Of a stretch of 64,000 nucleotides of DNA, positions 11,006-24,203 are shown in pieces. Origin of the DNA: Prunus persica (taxonomy: Eukaryota > Streptophyta > Magnoliopsida > Rosales > Rosaceae); assembly GCF_000346465.2 (NCBI RefSeq), contig NC_034010.1, positions 20,986,335-21,050,334 on the forward strand, given 5' to 3'. A program made the translations under genes and the position numbers. Below the pieces are notes generated by a model. It was not told where the DNA came from and made no database searches. It worked only from the letters and a program-made list of their open reading frames with translations. Numbering within the stretch: the first letter of the stretch is position 1; each line of letters starts with the position of its first letter.

Positions 11006-12990
11006 GAAAAAAAAATTCTGAATTTGCCATGATTATAAATCCTTGCTGCAGTACATAAAAATAAAAATGAAAAAAAATTAAAAATTGTTGTTCTCAAACT
11101 CAATATTGTTGGTCCCATTGATTTCACCAGTGCACAAGAAACGCAATATTCTTGGCCTTTATTCAAATATTCCCATCGTTGCTGTTAAAATATTATTGCA
11201 TACAGGAAAAGTTCTTCTGTTAGGAGCTTTTGTTCGTTTGTAATTTTGTATGTCAGAAGAAGGAATCAGAAGCACTTTTTATGACTTTTTGCAGAAGTCC
11301 CTTTTGGATTGCTTGTTGGTTCGTGCAAGCACCCAATGAGATGAGATTATCAGAACCTCCAAATTCTGAGGGACCTGTCCTTAGTCACGCGCGTTGAGAG
11401 TGGCAAATGCCATTATCAACCAAACACAACACGATCAACAACATCCTCTAAAACTTTCTACGCAAGCAAACATTCAACTTCTTTGTAATTTGCTTAAGAG
11501 ATAATCACCTTTTTTTTGTTTGTTCTTAAAGGGGTTGTGACAAAAGATGTCATTTCAATGTCTAATTACTTAAATGATCGATTGATTGTGTGTTGCCTAA
11601 TCAACTAGTAAACTAATATATTCCAAAAGTTTATTGCTATTATTTAGCATTATCAATGAGAGATAGACTTAAGTCCATTGGATTGGATTGTATTGTTTTT
11701 GTACAGTATTAGAAACGGTTTTTGTGATGACAAGAATATTCACAACCACTATCGTTCAACTTACTCATTATACATGTACTTAAAAACGAATTGGTCAATG
11801 AAATTTCTAACTTGAGATCTCTTTTAACATTGAAAAAAGTACCGAAAAAAGAAGTATTGTACCACTAAACTAAAAACTAATTGGTCATATATACTTCATT
11901 CGAGATTGAAAATTTTACAGTACATTAAGATGTTTCATATCACAAGGAATAAAATGCAACAATAAATTAAATGCTTATTAATTAAGCAAATACACAAATG
12001 AGTTTGTCATCCATGAAGGTACATGTTTGTTGAAACAATAATTCTAAAGGAGTGCTGCTATTTCCACCCACCTGTCCTATTTTCTCAGTCACTTTAGCTT
12101 CAAACTTTTAAAGACAAATTTACCCATTTGTAAAATGACTTCTAAGGATAAATTTACACATTTTACTTATTTTGTTTCTCTGCGGATAGAAGTTCAAGAA
12201 GAAAAAAGATTCAGGTTGACTCTTGTGTGCCATATCACTTCTTGTATAGACACTGACTCTTCTGTCTTATTTTTAACCATATATAGACACTGACTTTTCT
12301 AAAAATAAATTACATGATAATTTCTTATTTGTTTTGAATAAATAAAATTCATCGTATCAATTAGTATCTAAAAGTTTATATAATAAATTAGTGTTTCTAG
12401 TATTACTCTTATTAAAATATAAGAAATTTAATTACACAATTTTACACAAAATAAAAATAAAACTTCTTGAAGTTAATACGTGATTTGTGTAGTTTCACTC
12501 TTAATTACCATAGTCAAAGGAATTGATTACTTCCAAGGGATTTAATGATCTTGAGAATCACAAAACCTTAATATTTATTGAGGAAAATAAGAAAAAGAAA
12601 TTACAGTAAATAATCCCAATATGGTAAATAATAAATTTCCAAAACAAATGGGTGTAAAAGATGCAGACGTAATTACACTCCCATACAACTACACACTAGG
12701 CACTTTCTCTCTTAATACACGCATTCAATAAATCCAGACAATCTCGTGTGCAAGAGCCAACTCTGGTCTTCAATTCAAACAGAGGCTCTTCTCGTATTGC
12801 GTCTTTACGCAATTCGATTAAAACTTATATCTAACGAGGTGTATATTATTTTTGTTTCTGACAGTGTGGAAATTCTTTCCTCTTATTTCCCCCAAAAAGC
12901 CAAAAGAAGTAAAATCCCCCTAAAAAAATTATAATATCAACCTTGAAAGCCTCATTTTTCATCGAACTCTCTAGTCTCTCCATCCCTCCT

Positions 12991-12998
12991 ATATATAA
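12991..12998 (+). promoter_or_regulatory. candidate TATA box of the PMT15-like gene
   Basis: ATATATAA lies about 31-38 bp upstream of the ATG at 13029, followed by a CT-rich stretch. If this TATA box is used at the usual 25-35 bp spacing, transcription would start only a few bases before the start codon. A start site further upstream that ignores this motif is equally possible. Confidence 0.4.
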
Positions 12999-13028
12999 AC
13001 AAAACCTTCTCTCTCTCTCACTAAAACA

Positions 13029-16000
13029 ATGGCTTCGCCAAATCCACTTCAGCACTTTTCACTGAAACCCAAGAGAGCCAACCTGTACTACATGACGTTA
13101 GTCGCCGTCCTCTGCACGCTCTGCTACCTCGTCGGAATTTGGCAGCACTCCACCGGCACCACCGCCATCACCGCCTCCATATCCACCTCCGACTCCTCCT
13201 GTCCCCCAATCCCCAGGAACACAACAATCCACCTCGACTTCGAGGCCCACCACCGCGCCGAGGACCTCCCCCTACCTCCGGCGGCGGCGCGTGTGGCTCA
13301 CCTGCCGCCCTGCGACGCAAAGCTCAGCGAGTACACGCCGTGCCAGGACGTCACGAGGTCGCTGAAATTCGACAGGGAGAGGTTGGTTTACAGGGAGAGG
13401 CATTGCCCGGAGAAGGAGGAGCTTCTCAAGTGCCGGATTCCGGCGCCCCACGGGTATACGGTGCCGTTTCGGTGGCCGGAGAGCAGAGACTCTGTTTGGT
13501 ACGCGAATGTGCCGCACAAGGAGTTGACCGTGGAGAAGAAGAAGCAGAATTGGGTTCATTACGAAGGGGACCGGTTTAGATTCCCTGGTGGCGGGACCAT
13601 GTTTCCTCGTGGTGCGGATGCGTATATTGATGAAATCGGGAAATTGATCAATCTCAGAGATGGGTCTGTACGGACCGCCATTGATACCGGTTGTGGGGTA
13701 AGTAAACGGTCTTTTCTTTATTTTCTTTATAATCAAAAAAAAGAGAAATAAACTGTGATTTGTTGTTCTAAGTTTGGTGATTGGTGGTTCGATTGTGGCT
13801 GCCATGTTCAATTTGTTATTGTTGATGTTATGTTTTGGGTGTGTGTATGGGCATCAATATGTATGTGTGAATATATGCATCATTCGTTATTTGTCAAGAC
13901 GTTTGTTTGTTCTTGTCAGACAGTCTGAGATGTTATAAATTGAAAATTTATGACATAAACTTTTTTCTGTTACGGTGTTATAAAGAAAATTTGGCACATT
14001 CATAAGACAAATTATTGTCTGAATGCGTAACTAATATTTCGATTGTCTGATAAGAAAACATTATCATTTACATGTCTGTTAACACCCAATGGGAGAATTT
14101 TATTTCTCAATCGGTTCCTTGTTTTTTACTTTCTTTTTTTAAAGTTTGAGTAATGGGAAAGTAAAGCTTGAAAAGGGTGATCGGGTCTGATTGGATTTTA
14201 TTTTTATTTGTTTCCTTTTGTTTTGACATGCATGTAAATAACAATTTGAGTAATTCAAGGAAGCACCAATTTGCCAAAGAAAGTAACTCAAGGAAACTTC
14301 CCTTTGTGATCCACACATGGGCAGAAAGCCCAAGGCTCACCTTATAATTTTTTTTTCTTTTCAAATGACCATTTTAACAATTGTTTTTTTTTATCATTGT
14401 CTTAATAGATGCATATATGGTTCTCTCTTGGTGGACCCAGAAAGGCAATATGTAGAAATTAAGAGAAATTTTAAATATGTTTCCTCTTTGGCATAATATG
14501 ATATAGGAGATTAGCAAGACAAAAAATCGGGGTTGGTATGATGGTGAGATTCCACATTATATTGGGAATTAACAATGAAACAGGAAATGGTTTTTGAAAA
14601 CCATGTACTCCGGCTTGTCTTAATTAAATTTAGTTTTTATATATCAGCCGGGCTCCGGAACATATAATAATTTCTCATATAGTAGGTAGGTCTTATCCAG
14701 GTTTCCAATTTTAATTCAATTTTTAAATAATTTGTTTCAGGATCTACATTTCTGATACAATTTTCTAGTGGGAATTAGACAATGAAAATCACCTCAAAAT
14801 AGTTTTATTTATTTATTATGGGGTTGTAAATTGTAATTGACACTGAATTACTGGTTGGCTACAAACCCTACAACCTTATATTATGTGTAGTCTTGGCATT
14901 GAAGTAAAGTGGTCCATAAAAGAAATCGATGAAGAAGAGGTTTATATTATTATTAATTAGCGTCGGCAGAAGGGAGAAAGCAATTCTTGCAATGTACTTA
15001 TTTTTCATTATAGTGTTAGTAGTTAATGCGCTTTAATTATTTTAAACTAATGTTAAAGAATATGTTAGTTACTTGCAACCTTCCTCAATTATAGCACCTT
15101 CAAATTTACTCATATTGCTTTGTTCTCATTGTTCAAAAAAGAAATTTGTCAATAACTTTTATTTAATGAAACTATAATGAGAATTATTTAAAGAACAAAA
15201 ATATTTGGCCAACCGAATCTAGCCCAGTGCAAAAGGGTATTGACTTGAAAACTAGTGGTCTTAGGTTCAAACTCTCATGGCACCAATGTTAACATTTGAT
15301 GTGTTTTATGTGTAATTTTAGTAAGGTGACAATTGTTTTTAATATTTTGACTCAGGTTGCAAGTTGGGGGGCTTACCTTTTGTCCAGGGACATCCTACCA
15401 ATGTCATTTGCACCAAGAGACACCCATGAAGGACAAGTTCAATTTGCTCTTGAGAGAGGAGTTCCTGCATTGATTGGCATTCTTGCTTCCCAGAGACTCC
15501 CTTACCCCTCAAGAGCTTTTGACATGGCTCATTGCTCTCGTTGCCTCATTCCCTGGGGCCAATATGGTAAAACCACTATCACACTGCCATTTATAATCAC
15601 ATCATCTCTGCTCCTCAAGTTCTTGTTTAAAATTTGGGGTTTTTATTATGCAGATGGGCTTTACTTAATCGAAGTTGATCGAGTTCTGCGTCCCGGTGGA
15701 TACTGGATTCTATCTGGACCACCAATTAATTGGGAGAAGCACTGGAAAGGCTGGGATAGAACAGCTGAGGACCTTAAAGCTGAACAGACTATGATTGAGA
15801 ATGTAGCAAAAAGCTTGTGCTGGAAGAAATTGAAGCAGAAGGATGATCTTGCAGTTTGGCAAAAACCCACCAACCATGTTCATTGTAAGGTCAATAGAAA
15901 GGTCTTCAAGAAACCATCCTTCTGCCAAGCTCAAGATCCAGACAAAGCATGGTAATGTGAATTTCAATTTTTCTTTTCTGGGTTTTTGAGGAATTTTGTT

Positions 16001-17331
16001 TTACCTTTGTGGGATCTCTAAATAGATAGGAAATGAAATTCTGTACATGAAGTTCTTTTGACAATCACACATGGTGTTAGTTAAACTGTCCAAGTCCAAC
16101 CTTCCATACCGCCCATACCCTTATTTATCTTTTTTGTTCTTTACTCAATGTTTGTTTAGCTGCCAAGAATGAAGAAACAGTTCTGAAAAAAAGGAAAGAG
16201 CGACTTTATTGGCCTCAAATGAGCTTTTATTTTATTTATTATTTAAGTTTTACTCAACACTGTTGTTTTTTTTGGGTTAGGTATACTACAATGGAGGATT
16301 GTTTGACCCCACTGCCTGGAGTGAACAACATTAAAGAAATTGCAGGAGGGGAATTGGCAAAATGGCCAGAGAGGCTAACTTCAGTCCCTCCAAGAATCAG
16401 TAGTGGGAGTGTGACAGGAATTACAGCTGAGATGTTCAGAGACAATACAGAGCTGTGGAAGAACAGAGTGGCATACTACAAGACCTTGGATTATCAGTTG
16501 GCAGAGCCCGGGAGGTATCGGAATTTGCTTGACATGAACGCTTACTTGGGAGGCTTTGCAGCTGCCCTAGTTCAGGACCCTGTGTGGGTTATGAACATTG
16601 TCCCTGTTGAGGCTGAGGTTAACACCCTTGGAGTCATTTACGAACGAGGATTGATTGGAACTTATCAGAATTGGTATGCTTTTTTATGCCTGCCTAAAAT
16701 ACCATAACAATAAAACTATTTGTACCATGTTTACAAATCAGATAGTAAACCACATAACTAATTGAAGTGGAACCAGCTTATACGATATGAAATAGCATTT
16801 CTTTATATTAGTTACTCTGTTAGTGTTGTTAATGACTTGTTTCCTGGCAGGTGTGAGGCCATGTCTACTTACCCAAGAACCTATGACTTCATCCACTCTG
16901 ATTCAGTTTTTAGTCTCTACAAGGACAGGTGACTGTTCATCACCCTTACAATCTTGAACATTGACTCTCTAGTATGAGCCCCACAAATGGCCCTCAACAC
17001 ACGACTGATAATAGCATTCGCAAATTATTATAATGACGGGACATAATGTACTAACTTGCGCATAATTTATTTGTGTTGCAGATGTGAAGTGGAAGATATT
17101 CTTTTAGAAATGGATAGGATTTTAAGGCCAGAAGGTAGTATAATTTTCCGGGATGACGTGGATGTGTTGGTAAAAGTCAAGAGCATCATGGATGCAATGC
17201 AATATGATGCCAGAATCGTTGACCATGAAAATGGCCCCAGACATAGAGAAAAAATATTATTGGCGGCCAAGCAGTATTGGGCAGCACCAGCTCCTAGCCA
17301 AGATCAAGGAGAAAGCCAAACAGATTCATAG
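13029..17331 (+). CDS. PMT15: PMT15-like pectin methyltransferase
   Basis: Type II membrane S-adenosylmethionine-dependent methyltransferase of the DUF248/QUASIMODO family. Members act in the Golgi and are thought to methylate homogalacturonan. Six coding exons: 13029-13697, 15356-15566, 15654-15951, 16281-16673, 16851-16928, 17082-17331. They splice to 632 residues with GT-AG junctions. Residues 20-38 form the single membrane anchor after a short basic N-terminus. The family hallmarks [16 protein letters not shown] and the SAM-binding motif IDTGCGVASWG (about 218-228) are present, as are VLRPGGYW, the second-half motif [15 protein letters not shown], and LRPEG near the C-terminus. The start is the first ATG with the expected N-terminus. 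Exon 1 is GC-rich compared with the rest. The match is closest to Arabidopsis PMT15/PMT16 by memory; the paralogue call rests mainly on gene order. The catalytic role is inferred from the family. Confidence 0.93.
15210..15290 (+). mobile_element. tRNA-like SINE candidate in PMT15 intron 1
   Basis: An A-box-like TAGCCCAGTG (15220-15229) is followed about 35 bp later by a B-box-like GGTTCAAACTC (15264-15274), the layout of an RNA polymerase III internal promoter in a tRNA-derived SINE. No cloverleaf or anticodon arm is evident, so it is not called a tRNA gene. The 3' end is not defined. Confidence 0.4.
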
Positions 17332-18093
17332 ACATAGGGGCTTCTCTTCTTTCTTGATTCAAATTGTTCAATTTTTATGTCGATAATTTGATAATGAAAA
17401 TGATTTTTTTGTTTGTTTTGGCTAGCACCCGTGAATTGCGGTGTGACACTTGATTGAATTCTACACAACAATGAAAAAGAAATTTTAATGCAATATTTTA
17501 CAACCAAGAACATGCTTGATCTATTGACATTGCATTAAAAATGAAAAATGTAGCCAAAGAGCCAAAGGAAACTATAACAAAAGAGAAGAGACAGCTCCCA
17601 AAGTCAAATGCCACAAAACATGTTCTCATTCATGTACCAGAAACGAAGTCCACCAGCAAAACACACCACAAGATGAACAATACATATAGAACTGCTCATC
17701 TACTTGACTTTAATAGAACAGGTTGTATAACTCGTTTTATGCGAGTTTAATCCTGTAAGACGTGCAAAAAGCAGAACTTAGAGTACATACAAAGGGCAGC
17801 TATCCTGATGAAAACATGTTAGTTTCGTTTAGTTTGCGAGGTTTGTTGTCATACAGCAGGGATTTTGAAATTTTAACCTCCCATGAGAATTGGTTTCCAG
17901 CAACGTTAGGATCAGCCAGATTTAACCATCCACTACCTTCCAAAGGCATGAGCTAAGTTCCACGCCCAGGTCATGTACCTTAGTTCCCTAGCAAAAAAGA
18001 ATCAACTGTAGACTAGACTTGCACCATCAACCTTTTCATCTTGTGTGAAGTTGTATGATCAGACACGAAACTTACAAGGAAGAGCTCTATAAT
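17332..18093. other. convergent 3' intergenic region
   Basis: The short spacer between the stop codons of the PMT15-like gene (+) and the UBX gene (-) should hold both 3' untranslated regions. No gene is seen in it. Confidence 0.7.
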
Positions 18094-21000
18094 CTAAATC
18101 AATTCCAGAAACAAGGCTTCTTGTTTATTCGTCAATCCAACTTCGCTCAATGTTAATAAGCTGTCATCAAGAGTAAACGCACGCCGAGGATATGACCTCA
18201 CCTGTTCAAAGAAATCAAGCAACATAATCAGGACATACAAAAACTATCTCGTTCCCAGAGTAGTACTACCGACTGCAATCTTCTCAAAGTTTTTTTTTAT
18301 AAAAAAGAAAAATAGGAAATAAAAGTACAGAGAAGAGTAATTACCACTCTGTATGTTCCAGGCTTCACCACTCCACCAACATCTATGAAGTCAAAAAGAA
18401 TCTTAAAAGGAACAAAAAGTTTGGTCAGTTGGGACAAAGAGAAATGCTATTAAATTTCTGTAACATTTTGAAATTTTACCTGAAGCTTGTTAAATTTATG
18501 AAAGCGGCGGCTAAGGCGGCTGCCATTTGGCACCTTAACCAGAAGAGTCACAGCATTCTCATCATCTGATGCTGGTTCGCAAGGAAGTGAAGCACTTTTT
18601 GCAGCTAGCATGCGCTCACCTTCCTGTCATCAGTGAGACAGTAGATTGAAGGGAAAAGATTTAAAACAACTAGCCATTGAAATATAGACAAGGTGATTCA
18701 TTCCACCATAAACCAAACAACCAAGGGAAAGGGGCATGCTGTGTAAATTGAGGATGTCAAACCAGTCATGGAAGTTATTGGACTCTAATTCTATTCCTTC
18801 GCACATTAACAGACATATTCCAGTAGCCATGCAAACCCCCACTACAGATGCACTGCTTGGTTAAACAAAGGAATACAAGTACTCAAGGTAATCAAAGCCT
18901 ATGCACGAAAAGTTACAGCTTTGTAGATACAGAAAGCACTATAACTTTGAGTTATCATATGCAGTAAGGTACTCTATGGCGAAGTCCAAATGGCCTGGGG
19001 TCTTTTATAATACATTTGGCTTATTCGAAATCGCTGGTTCCACTTAGCAAGGATTCCACCATGAGTACTGACTACATGGAGCTTAAGCACTAAAAAATAC
19101 ATGATTATCTTTTATCACTTTTATAAAGTTAAACCCACTAACTTCTTCAACCATGTACAAGATCAAGAATAATTTAGATAATTAAGAATTTCCTTGTATC
19201 ACTGTCAATGCATCAAATTTGAGGAAAACGTCACAATTTCAAGTAATATGCGGGTAGGTGAATTGAAAATCAATTGTAAATGGATTATTACTAAGAAAAC
19301 AATAGGATAAAAAGAATTCAAAAAAACCTACTAGATACACTTACCAATGTATTGATCTTTTTGTTGTCAGATTTGACTCCCTTTAAGTGACAAGTTCCAG
19401 GATCATTGACACCATGCATTTCCTTTTCTTTATCAGCCAAGATGGATGCAAGATACTCATCATCCTGCAAGTAATATTTCTAGTAATCAAGTGCTGGACA
19501 ACACTCTCACGATAGTGATTGGGAGCAGGATGTTAAAACCTGTTGTTGTCTTAGCAATTGTCTTGTTGTTGGAGCAGATGATGAGGGGCCATGTACAGGC
19601 TGCATATTAGGACCCAAATTTATATTTGGACGACTTGGCAAATTAGTTGCATGTGAAGATTTGCCAAAAAGTGCAGTCTCAAGCATTATTGCTTCGTCGA
19701 GCTCTTTGGAAGAAATGCTGCCTAACTACGAGGATATGTGCACAATTTGATTAATATAGCAGTCAATTTTCTTTTAATGGGCTAAATTAAAATTTTAAAA
19801 GAAGAAGTTGATACCTCTTCACAATGAACGTCCAGGCTACCCAGCTGAAGATTTTTACCAGCATCACGTTTCAACTCTTGACTCACTTGTTTCTGTTCTA
19901 CAAATTCAGCTCCATTTTGGTGCAATGACCTTCCTCGCTATAATTTAGAAAGATATTTTTTAGAACAAACAAAATCTTTTCCTTTTCAATGGAAAGATAA
20001 TGAGATTTTTAATTGTCTAATTTCTCAGTTTTGACTTTGTATTTATAGTAATCAGAACTTCAGTCTGGCCTGCTCAATCAAAAAAGGCCTAAAAATTATC
20101 TGGAACGATTTCAGCCAACAGATAGAGAACATTTGTTCCTTACATGTGCAGCATAAAGCCAACAGTTTCTGTTCCCACAACCTGTAGAGAAATTGTTTCA
20201 TCGGGAATTCCTATACAGTTCTTATTAAAACTCTCTTTTTATTCTTCACTGTAAATTTTGTCAGTTCATGCAGACACTCATGCACATGTAACTAACTAAC
20301 TATACCATGAATAGAAGTCATACCTTCCATGCCAGTTCGGGATTCCTGTCTTTCCTTTTCTCCTCACGTATCGCTTTCTCTTGTTCTGCTGTCTGAAATG
20401 AATTCATTTTAAAATAAATCAAGAACCTCAAAGATAAGGAAGCACCCCCCGCCCCCAACTCCCAACAAAAAGGAAAAAGTAATTCAAGGCTAGGAACCTT
20501 GAGGGACAATGAAAGTGCACGATCAAAATCATCATCATCATCTTGGTGAGTTTGATTTCCTGGAAGTCCATTAACAGGAGAAACCTGCATGGAAAAATCT
20601 CACAAGAGTCATAACTTCAGGAACCACAAGATATTGGTCAAAACAGTTAAATTAGCAATAGCACACATTGAGAGCCCTGGTTTGCGTATTCAGATAAGCC
20701 ACTTCAGCCTCTCGTTTTGAAGCCTCAATAGCAGCTCGAATCATTTCTTCCTCCACATCATTGCCATGTGGATTTCCTGTCATGTCCTGAATGGTAGGCC
20801 TCTGTCCTGAGAGATGAGGATAATCATTCCCTCTGTTTAAATCTACAGGAAACCCCCCCACAACTCCTGGATGTGAACTTACTGGTGCACGACCAGTAAA
20901 TGCAGAACCGATCCGGTTAAAGAGATCCCTACTGTAACTAGGATCAAATAGCAATGATGGCCTGAAACTCCTAGCAGCAGAGAGAAGTGGTACAACTCCT

Positions 21001-22261
21001 TGTGGTGCAACTTGATTCTGCGAACTCATACGAGGGAAATTGTATGGGGGGACAGCATGAGGTGCAACTTGATTCTGACCGCTCATATGAGTGAAATTGT
21101 ATTGTGGGGTAGCAGCAGACCCCGGATTTGTACTGAACCAGAAAGACCAAAAGTAAAACAAGCATCAAAGAGAGATGAGACGATAGAATGGAATGTTAAG
21201 TAAATTTACTGCTAAGGTGAGCAAGAAGATAATGAGTGAGATGAAGTCAAGATGCGATACAAGTCTCTATCTCCACCACTAAAATGTGCATTCACGGCTT
21301 CATTGAGATTGCCTCCATATTCCTGTTTATCAGCCAAGACATACCAGACAACTCAGAAAAGATAGTCAAGACAGAACGACACAGAGAGAAAATACAACTC
21401 ACCTACACGATGCAAAACATTTAAAATTCAGTTTTCAACAGGATAGTATGGTGACTATAGATAATTATCATTCGAGAAATCCTGATCAACTAGTTAGAGG
21501 CTCGGCTCCCAAGCTCACAACCAACCGAGGACGCATGGTAAGCCTTAATGATACCAATGGCGTACAAGGCCCATGGTACTGTGTGAATGATAAATATCAA
21601 GATATGCCACCTATATATAGTGTCGATGAATGGATTTTCACGTGATAATACAATAATAATACAAAATCTTAGCGCACTCGAGTTCATCAAATGCTGCAAT
21701 GGCAGAGCCAATTCAGTTAAGACCTATCCACAGAGTCTTTACTCTTTGTAATACTTCTATATTCCCATTCAAGCTACTTAAAAAACAAAATGAGGAAATT
21801 ACATTCCATTAGGCCTATAAATTTGCACAAACAACAACTGAATCTTATCCGTAAATAAATGTATAACTTCTACATGAAAGAAAAGAAAAGTTGATATTCT
21901 TTCTTTTCAGAAAATTACTAACGATCTTCTTTAAGCATATCACCCTCAATTTTGCGTAGAACTGAAGCATGATTAGCTACATTTTACCAAGAACTCATAA
22001 GAAAATGGAACAGGAAACCCTAGGCAGCACAGCGACACCGTTTAGCTCATTTTGAGAAAAATAAAACTACAAGATAATAACGATAATCTACAAAGATTCA
22101 GAGAACGAAACACGGCGGGAATATATGCTTAATTACTGAAAATTTTAAGAAATTAAGAGCGAGAAAGAGAATCGAACCTCAAGCTTTCGCAGCGCGAGTG
22201 AGTGAGAGGCGCCGGTGATGCTCATGTATGAGTCGATCATGTCCTGCGTGGGGCTCGCCAT
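18094..22261 (-). CDS. plant UBX domain-containing protein (PUX8/PUX9-like)
   Basis: Adaptor that is expected to link ubiquitinated cargo to the CDC48/p97 ATPase. Eleven coding exons on the minus strand: 22261-22178, 21322-21261, 21132-20667, 20584-20498, 20392-20324, 19937-19815, 19725-19540, 19464-19345, 18623-18480, 18401-18345, 18201-18094. All junctions are GT-AG and give 501 residues. Residues ~5-48 are a UBA-like domain ([29 protein letters not shown]). UIM-like helices occur at ~174-192 ([15 protein letters not shown]), ~222-233 ([10 protein letters not shown]) and ~303-317 ([12 protein letters not shown]). The C-terminal UBX fold (~422-501) carries RSYPRRAF, the CDC48-contact loop in place of the more usual FPR. 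The UBA-UIM-UBX layout fits PUX8/PUX9; gene order points to the At4g00752 orthologue. Confidence 0.92.
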
Positions 22262-22448
22262 TGCCGTTTTGCTTTCAGCGAAAAATTGCAGAAACAGAAA
22301 GAGAGAGAGAGAGAGTTGCGGTGCGGAATCCAATGCTATTGTCTTGAGTGGGTGAAAAGGATTAGTGAAGAGTGAGGAGGGTGCGAGGCAGAACGAGAAG
22401 CAAAGGGAACACAGCAACGGCTTTTGCGCGCCTTTTTTTCTCCACAGG

Positions 22449-22458
22449 ACACGTGTCT
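22449..22458. promoter_or_regulatory. G-box in the UBX gene promoter
   Basis: A CACGTG hexamer lies within GACACGTGTC, about 190 bp upstream of the minus-strand ATG. G-boxes bind bZIP and bHLH factors. Only its position is seen here; function is inferred. Confidence 0.45.
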
Positions 22459-23846
22459 AAAGCAATTGCAATGATTGCCTCATCACGTAGCGTGCTCCGA
22501 AATTATTGAGACCAGAGTCGCTTGATGTTGAATTCTTATGCTTTTCTGAGACCGTTTGTATATGTTCCGACCCAAAGCAAAGAAAAATATAGGACATTTT
22601 GTATAAGAGTTATTAGAAGTTAATCGAGCTGATTTTCTCACTTTAATTTTGTTTAATTACAGTCCTTTTGTTGAAAATTATATGTTCTCCCTCTTTTATT
22701 ATTCACTTACACTTCATTGGGACATACGCATTAAAGAACAAAAAGAATCGAACGTTCCTATAAAATGGTCGGAATTATGGTTGTGGACAGCCTGTAGAGA
22801 TCTGAGCAGACCTCATGAAAAGAAGTATAACGACCCCAAAATGCACGCAAGGTGCTTGACGAAAGGCCATAGCAAAGCTTGTGTGCAGTGGATATATATA
22901 TTTTTAAAATTGTTTGACCAAAACGGCGTTATTTTGGTCCAGGCAGTTTCAATTTTTTTTAATAACTTGGCATCAAAACGAAGTTCTGCTTCACTTGAAA
23001 ATGAAGATGTGGTTGACGCAGGGTAGGACAAACAAGAAGATATGCTCTCTTTCATTTGGTTAAAATTATGTATTTGTTGTTGGGTTTTATTATTTATATG
23101 TTTATTTGCCTTGAATTCCATTGAAGTCCCCAAAAAAAATATATCTGCTGAAAGCGAAAATCTGAAAAATTGAACATGACCGAGGCAGTGAATGTTACCA
23201 AAACTTATAATTTTAGTGATGAATTTATCTATAATGGGGTTCTTCAAAAAAAAATTCTTTAAAAAAAAAAGTGTCTATAAGATGTGTGTGAGATATATTA
23301 AAATAGACATTGTTGCACTTGAGATTTTCAAAAATCCTTCTTCTTCTGAGTATTAGACAGAGGGTTTCTAGGGTAGGTTGGGGTTGATGGTAGAGTATTA
23401 GTGTGTGCGTCTATTTTTTTTCTTATTTATTTATTATTATTATTTATATATTTTTATTGAATAATTGGATAGAAAATGACTCATTTGTCTTTAAAAAAAT
23501 GCCTCAACAGTTTAACCTAAAAAACTTTCTATACTTTTACATTGTAACCGTATGACTCTAGAATCTTGGATCCGCCACTGAGTGTAAGTGGACAAAAATA
23601 GAGTGAAAAAATCACTATCCTATTTTATTTATTCAATGAATAGGAGTGCAAATCATTAGCTACATACTTTTTTGTGATTTTGAACTTGAATACGAGGAGG
23701 AGAGCATATTTTTAATTAACTTAATTAAGTATGCAATATAATTTTTTTAAAATCGAGATATCAAGCTAAAAAGGCATTATAAAGAAAATTCTTTAAATTT
23801 AGTAATGGCTTGAGATGGGGGCCCAAAATATATACAGTCTCCTTCT

Positions 23847-24203
23847 ATTGAGGGATCCCTCAAATAATTTTATATTGAGAGACACCCCTTAGGGTACCTA
23901 ACGAATTTTTTTCCAACAATCCAAACCATCTATTTTTTAAGTATATATTCATAGATCATTCTTGCAAAAAAATTAGACAAATCAGAAACCGTTTCAACAT
24001 CCAATTATATCCTACAAAATCAATGAATATGATGCTTCAAGAAAGTACTAAAATTTCAATAACACAATTGAGGGGTTAAATGATATCGGATTCAAGTAAT
24101 TTTTTGTAGAGATGATTATCTAAAACATAGACGGTTTGGATTAGTGAAATACAATGGAGAGTGGGCCCTACAAGGATGTCCCTCAAATTAGGGATCCCTC
24201 AAT
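23847..24203. mobile_element. MITE with perfect 14-bp ends (ATTGAGGGATCCCT)
   Basis: ATTGAGGGATCCCT at 23847-23860 is exactly repeated in inverted orientation at 24190-24203. Each end also contains the palindrome AGGGATCCCT. Weak similarity extends a few bases outwards (CTTC / GAAAG). The internal sequence matches the repeat at 9965-10310. There is no coding content. I could not define a target-site duplication, so the superfamily is left open. Confidence 0.75.

Larger units (their letters stand above)
6990..12985. other. long intergenic spacer, no gene recognised
   Basis: Apart from the repeats listed separately, I see no exon series or family-related reading frame here. A local duplication is present: a GTATTAGTTTAT..GGAATGC..AGTTACC segment occurs at about 8992-9022 and again at about 9358-9385. 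The 10-bp palindrome GCCAATTGGC occurs at 9331 and again exactly 90 bp later at 9421. A segment near 7321-7440 resembles one near 51296-51390 (shared CTCTTAATCGTTG and TCAAACTAA). Confidence 0.55.

Noticed and set aside
13272..13811. 179-codon frame on the minus strand opposite PMT15 exon 1
   Set aside because: It is the shadow of a GC-rich coding exon. It has no family resemblance, and the sense strand is clearly PMT15.
22145..22417. Longer N-terminus for the UBX protein
   Set aside because: The frame is open upstream, but the family start [10 protein letters not shown] is at 22261 and the upstream part is CT-rich leader.
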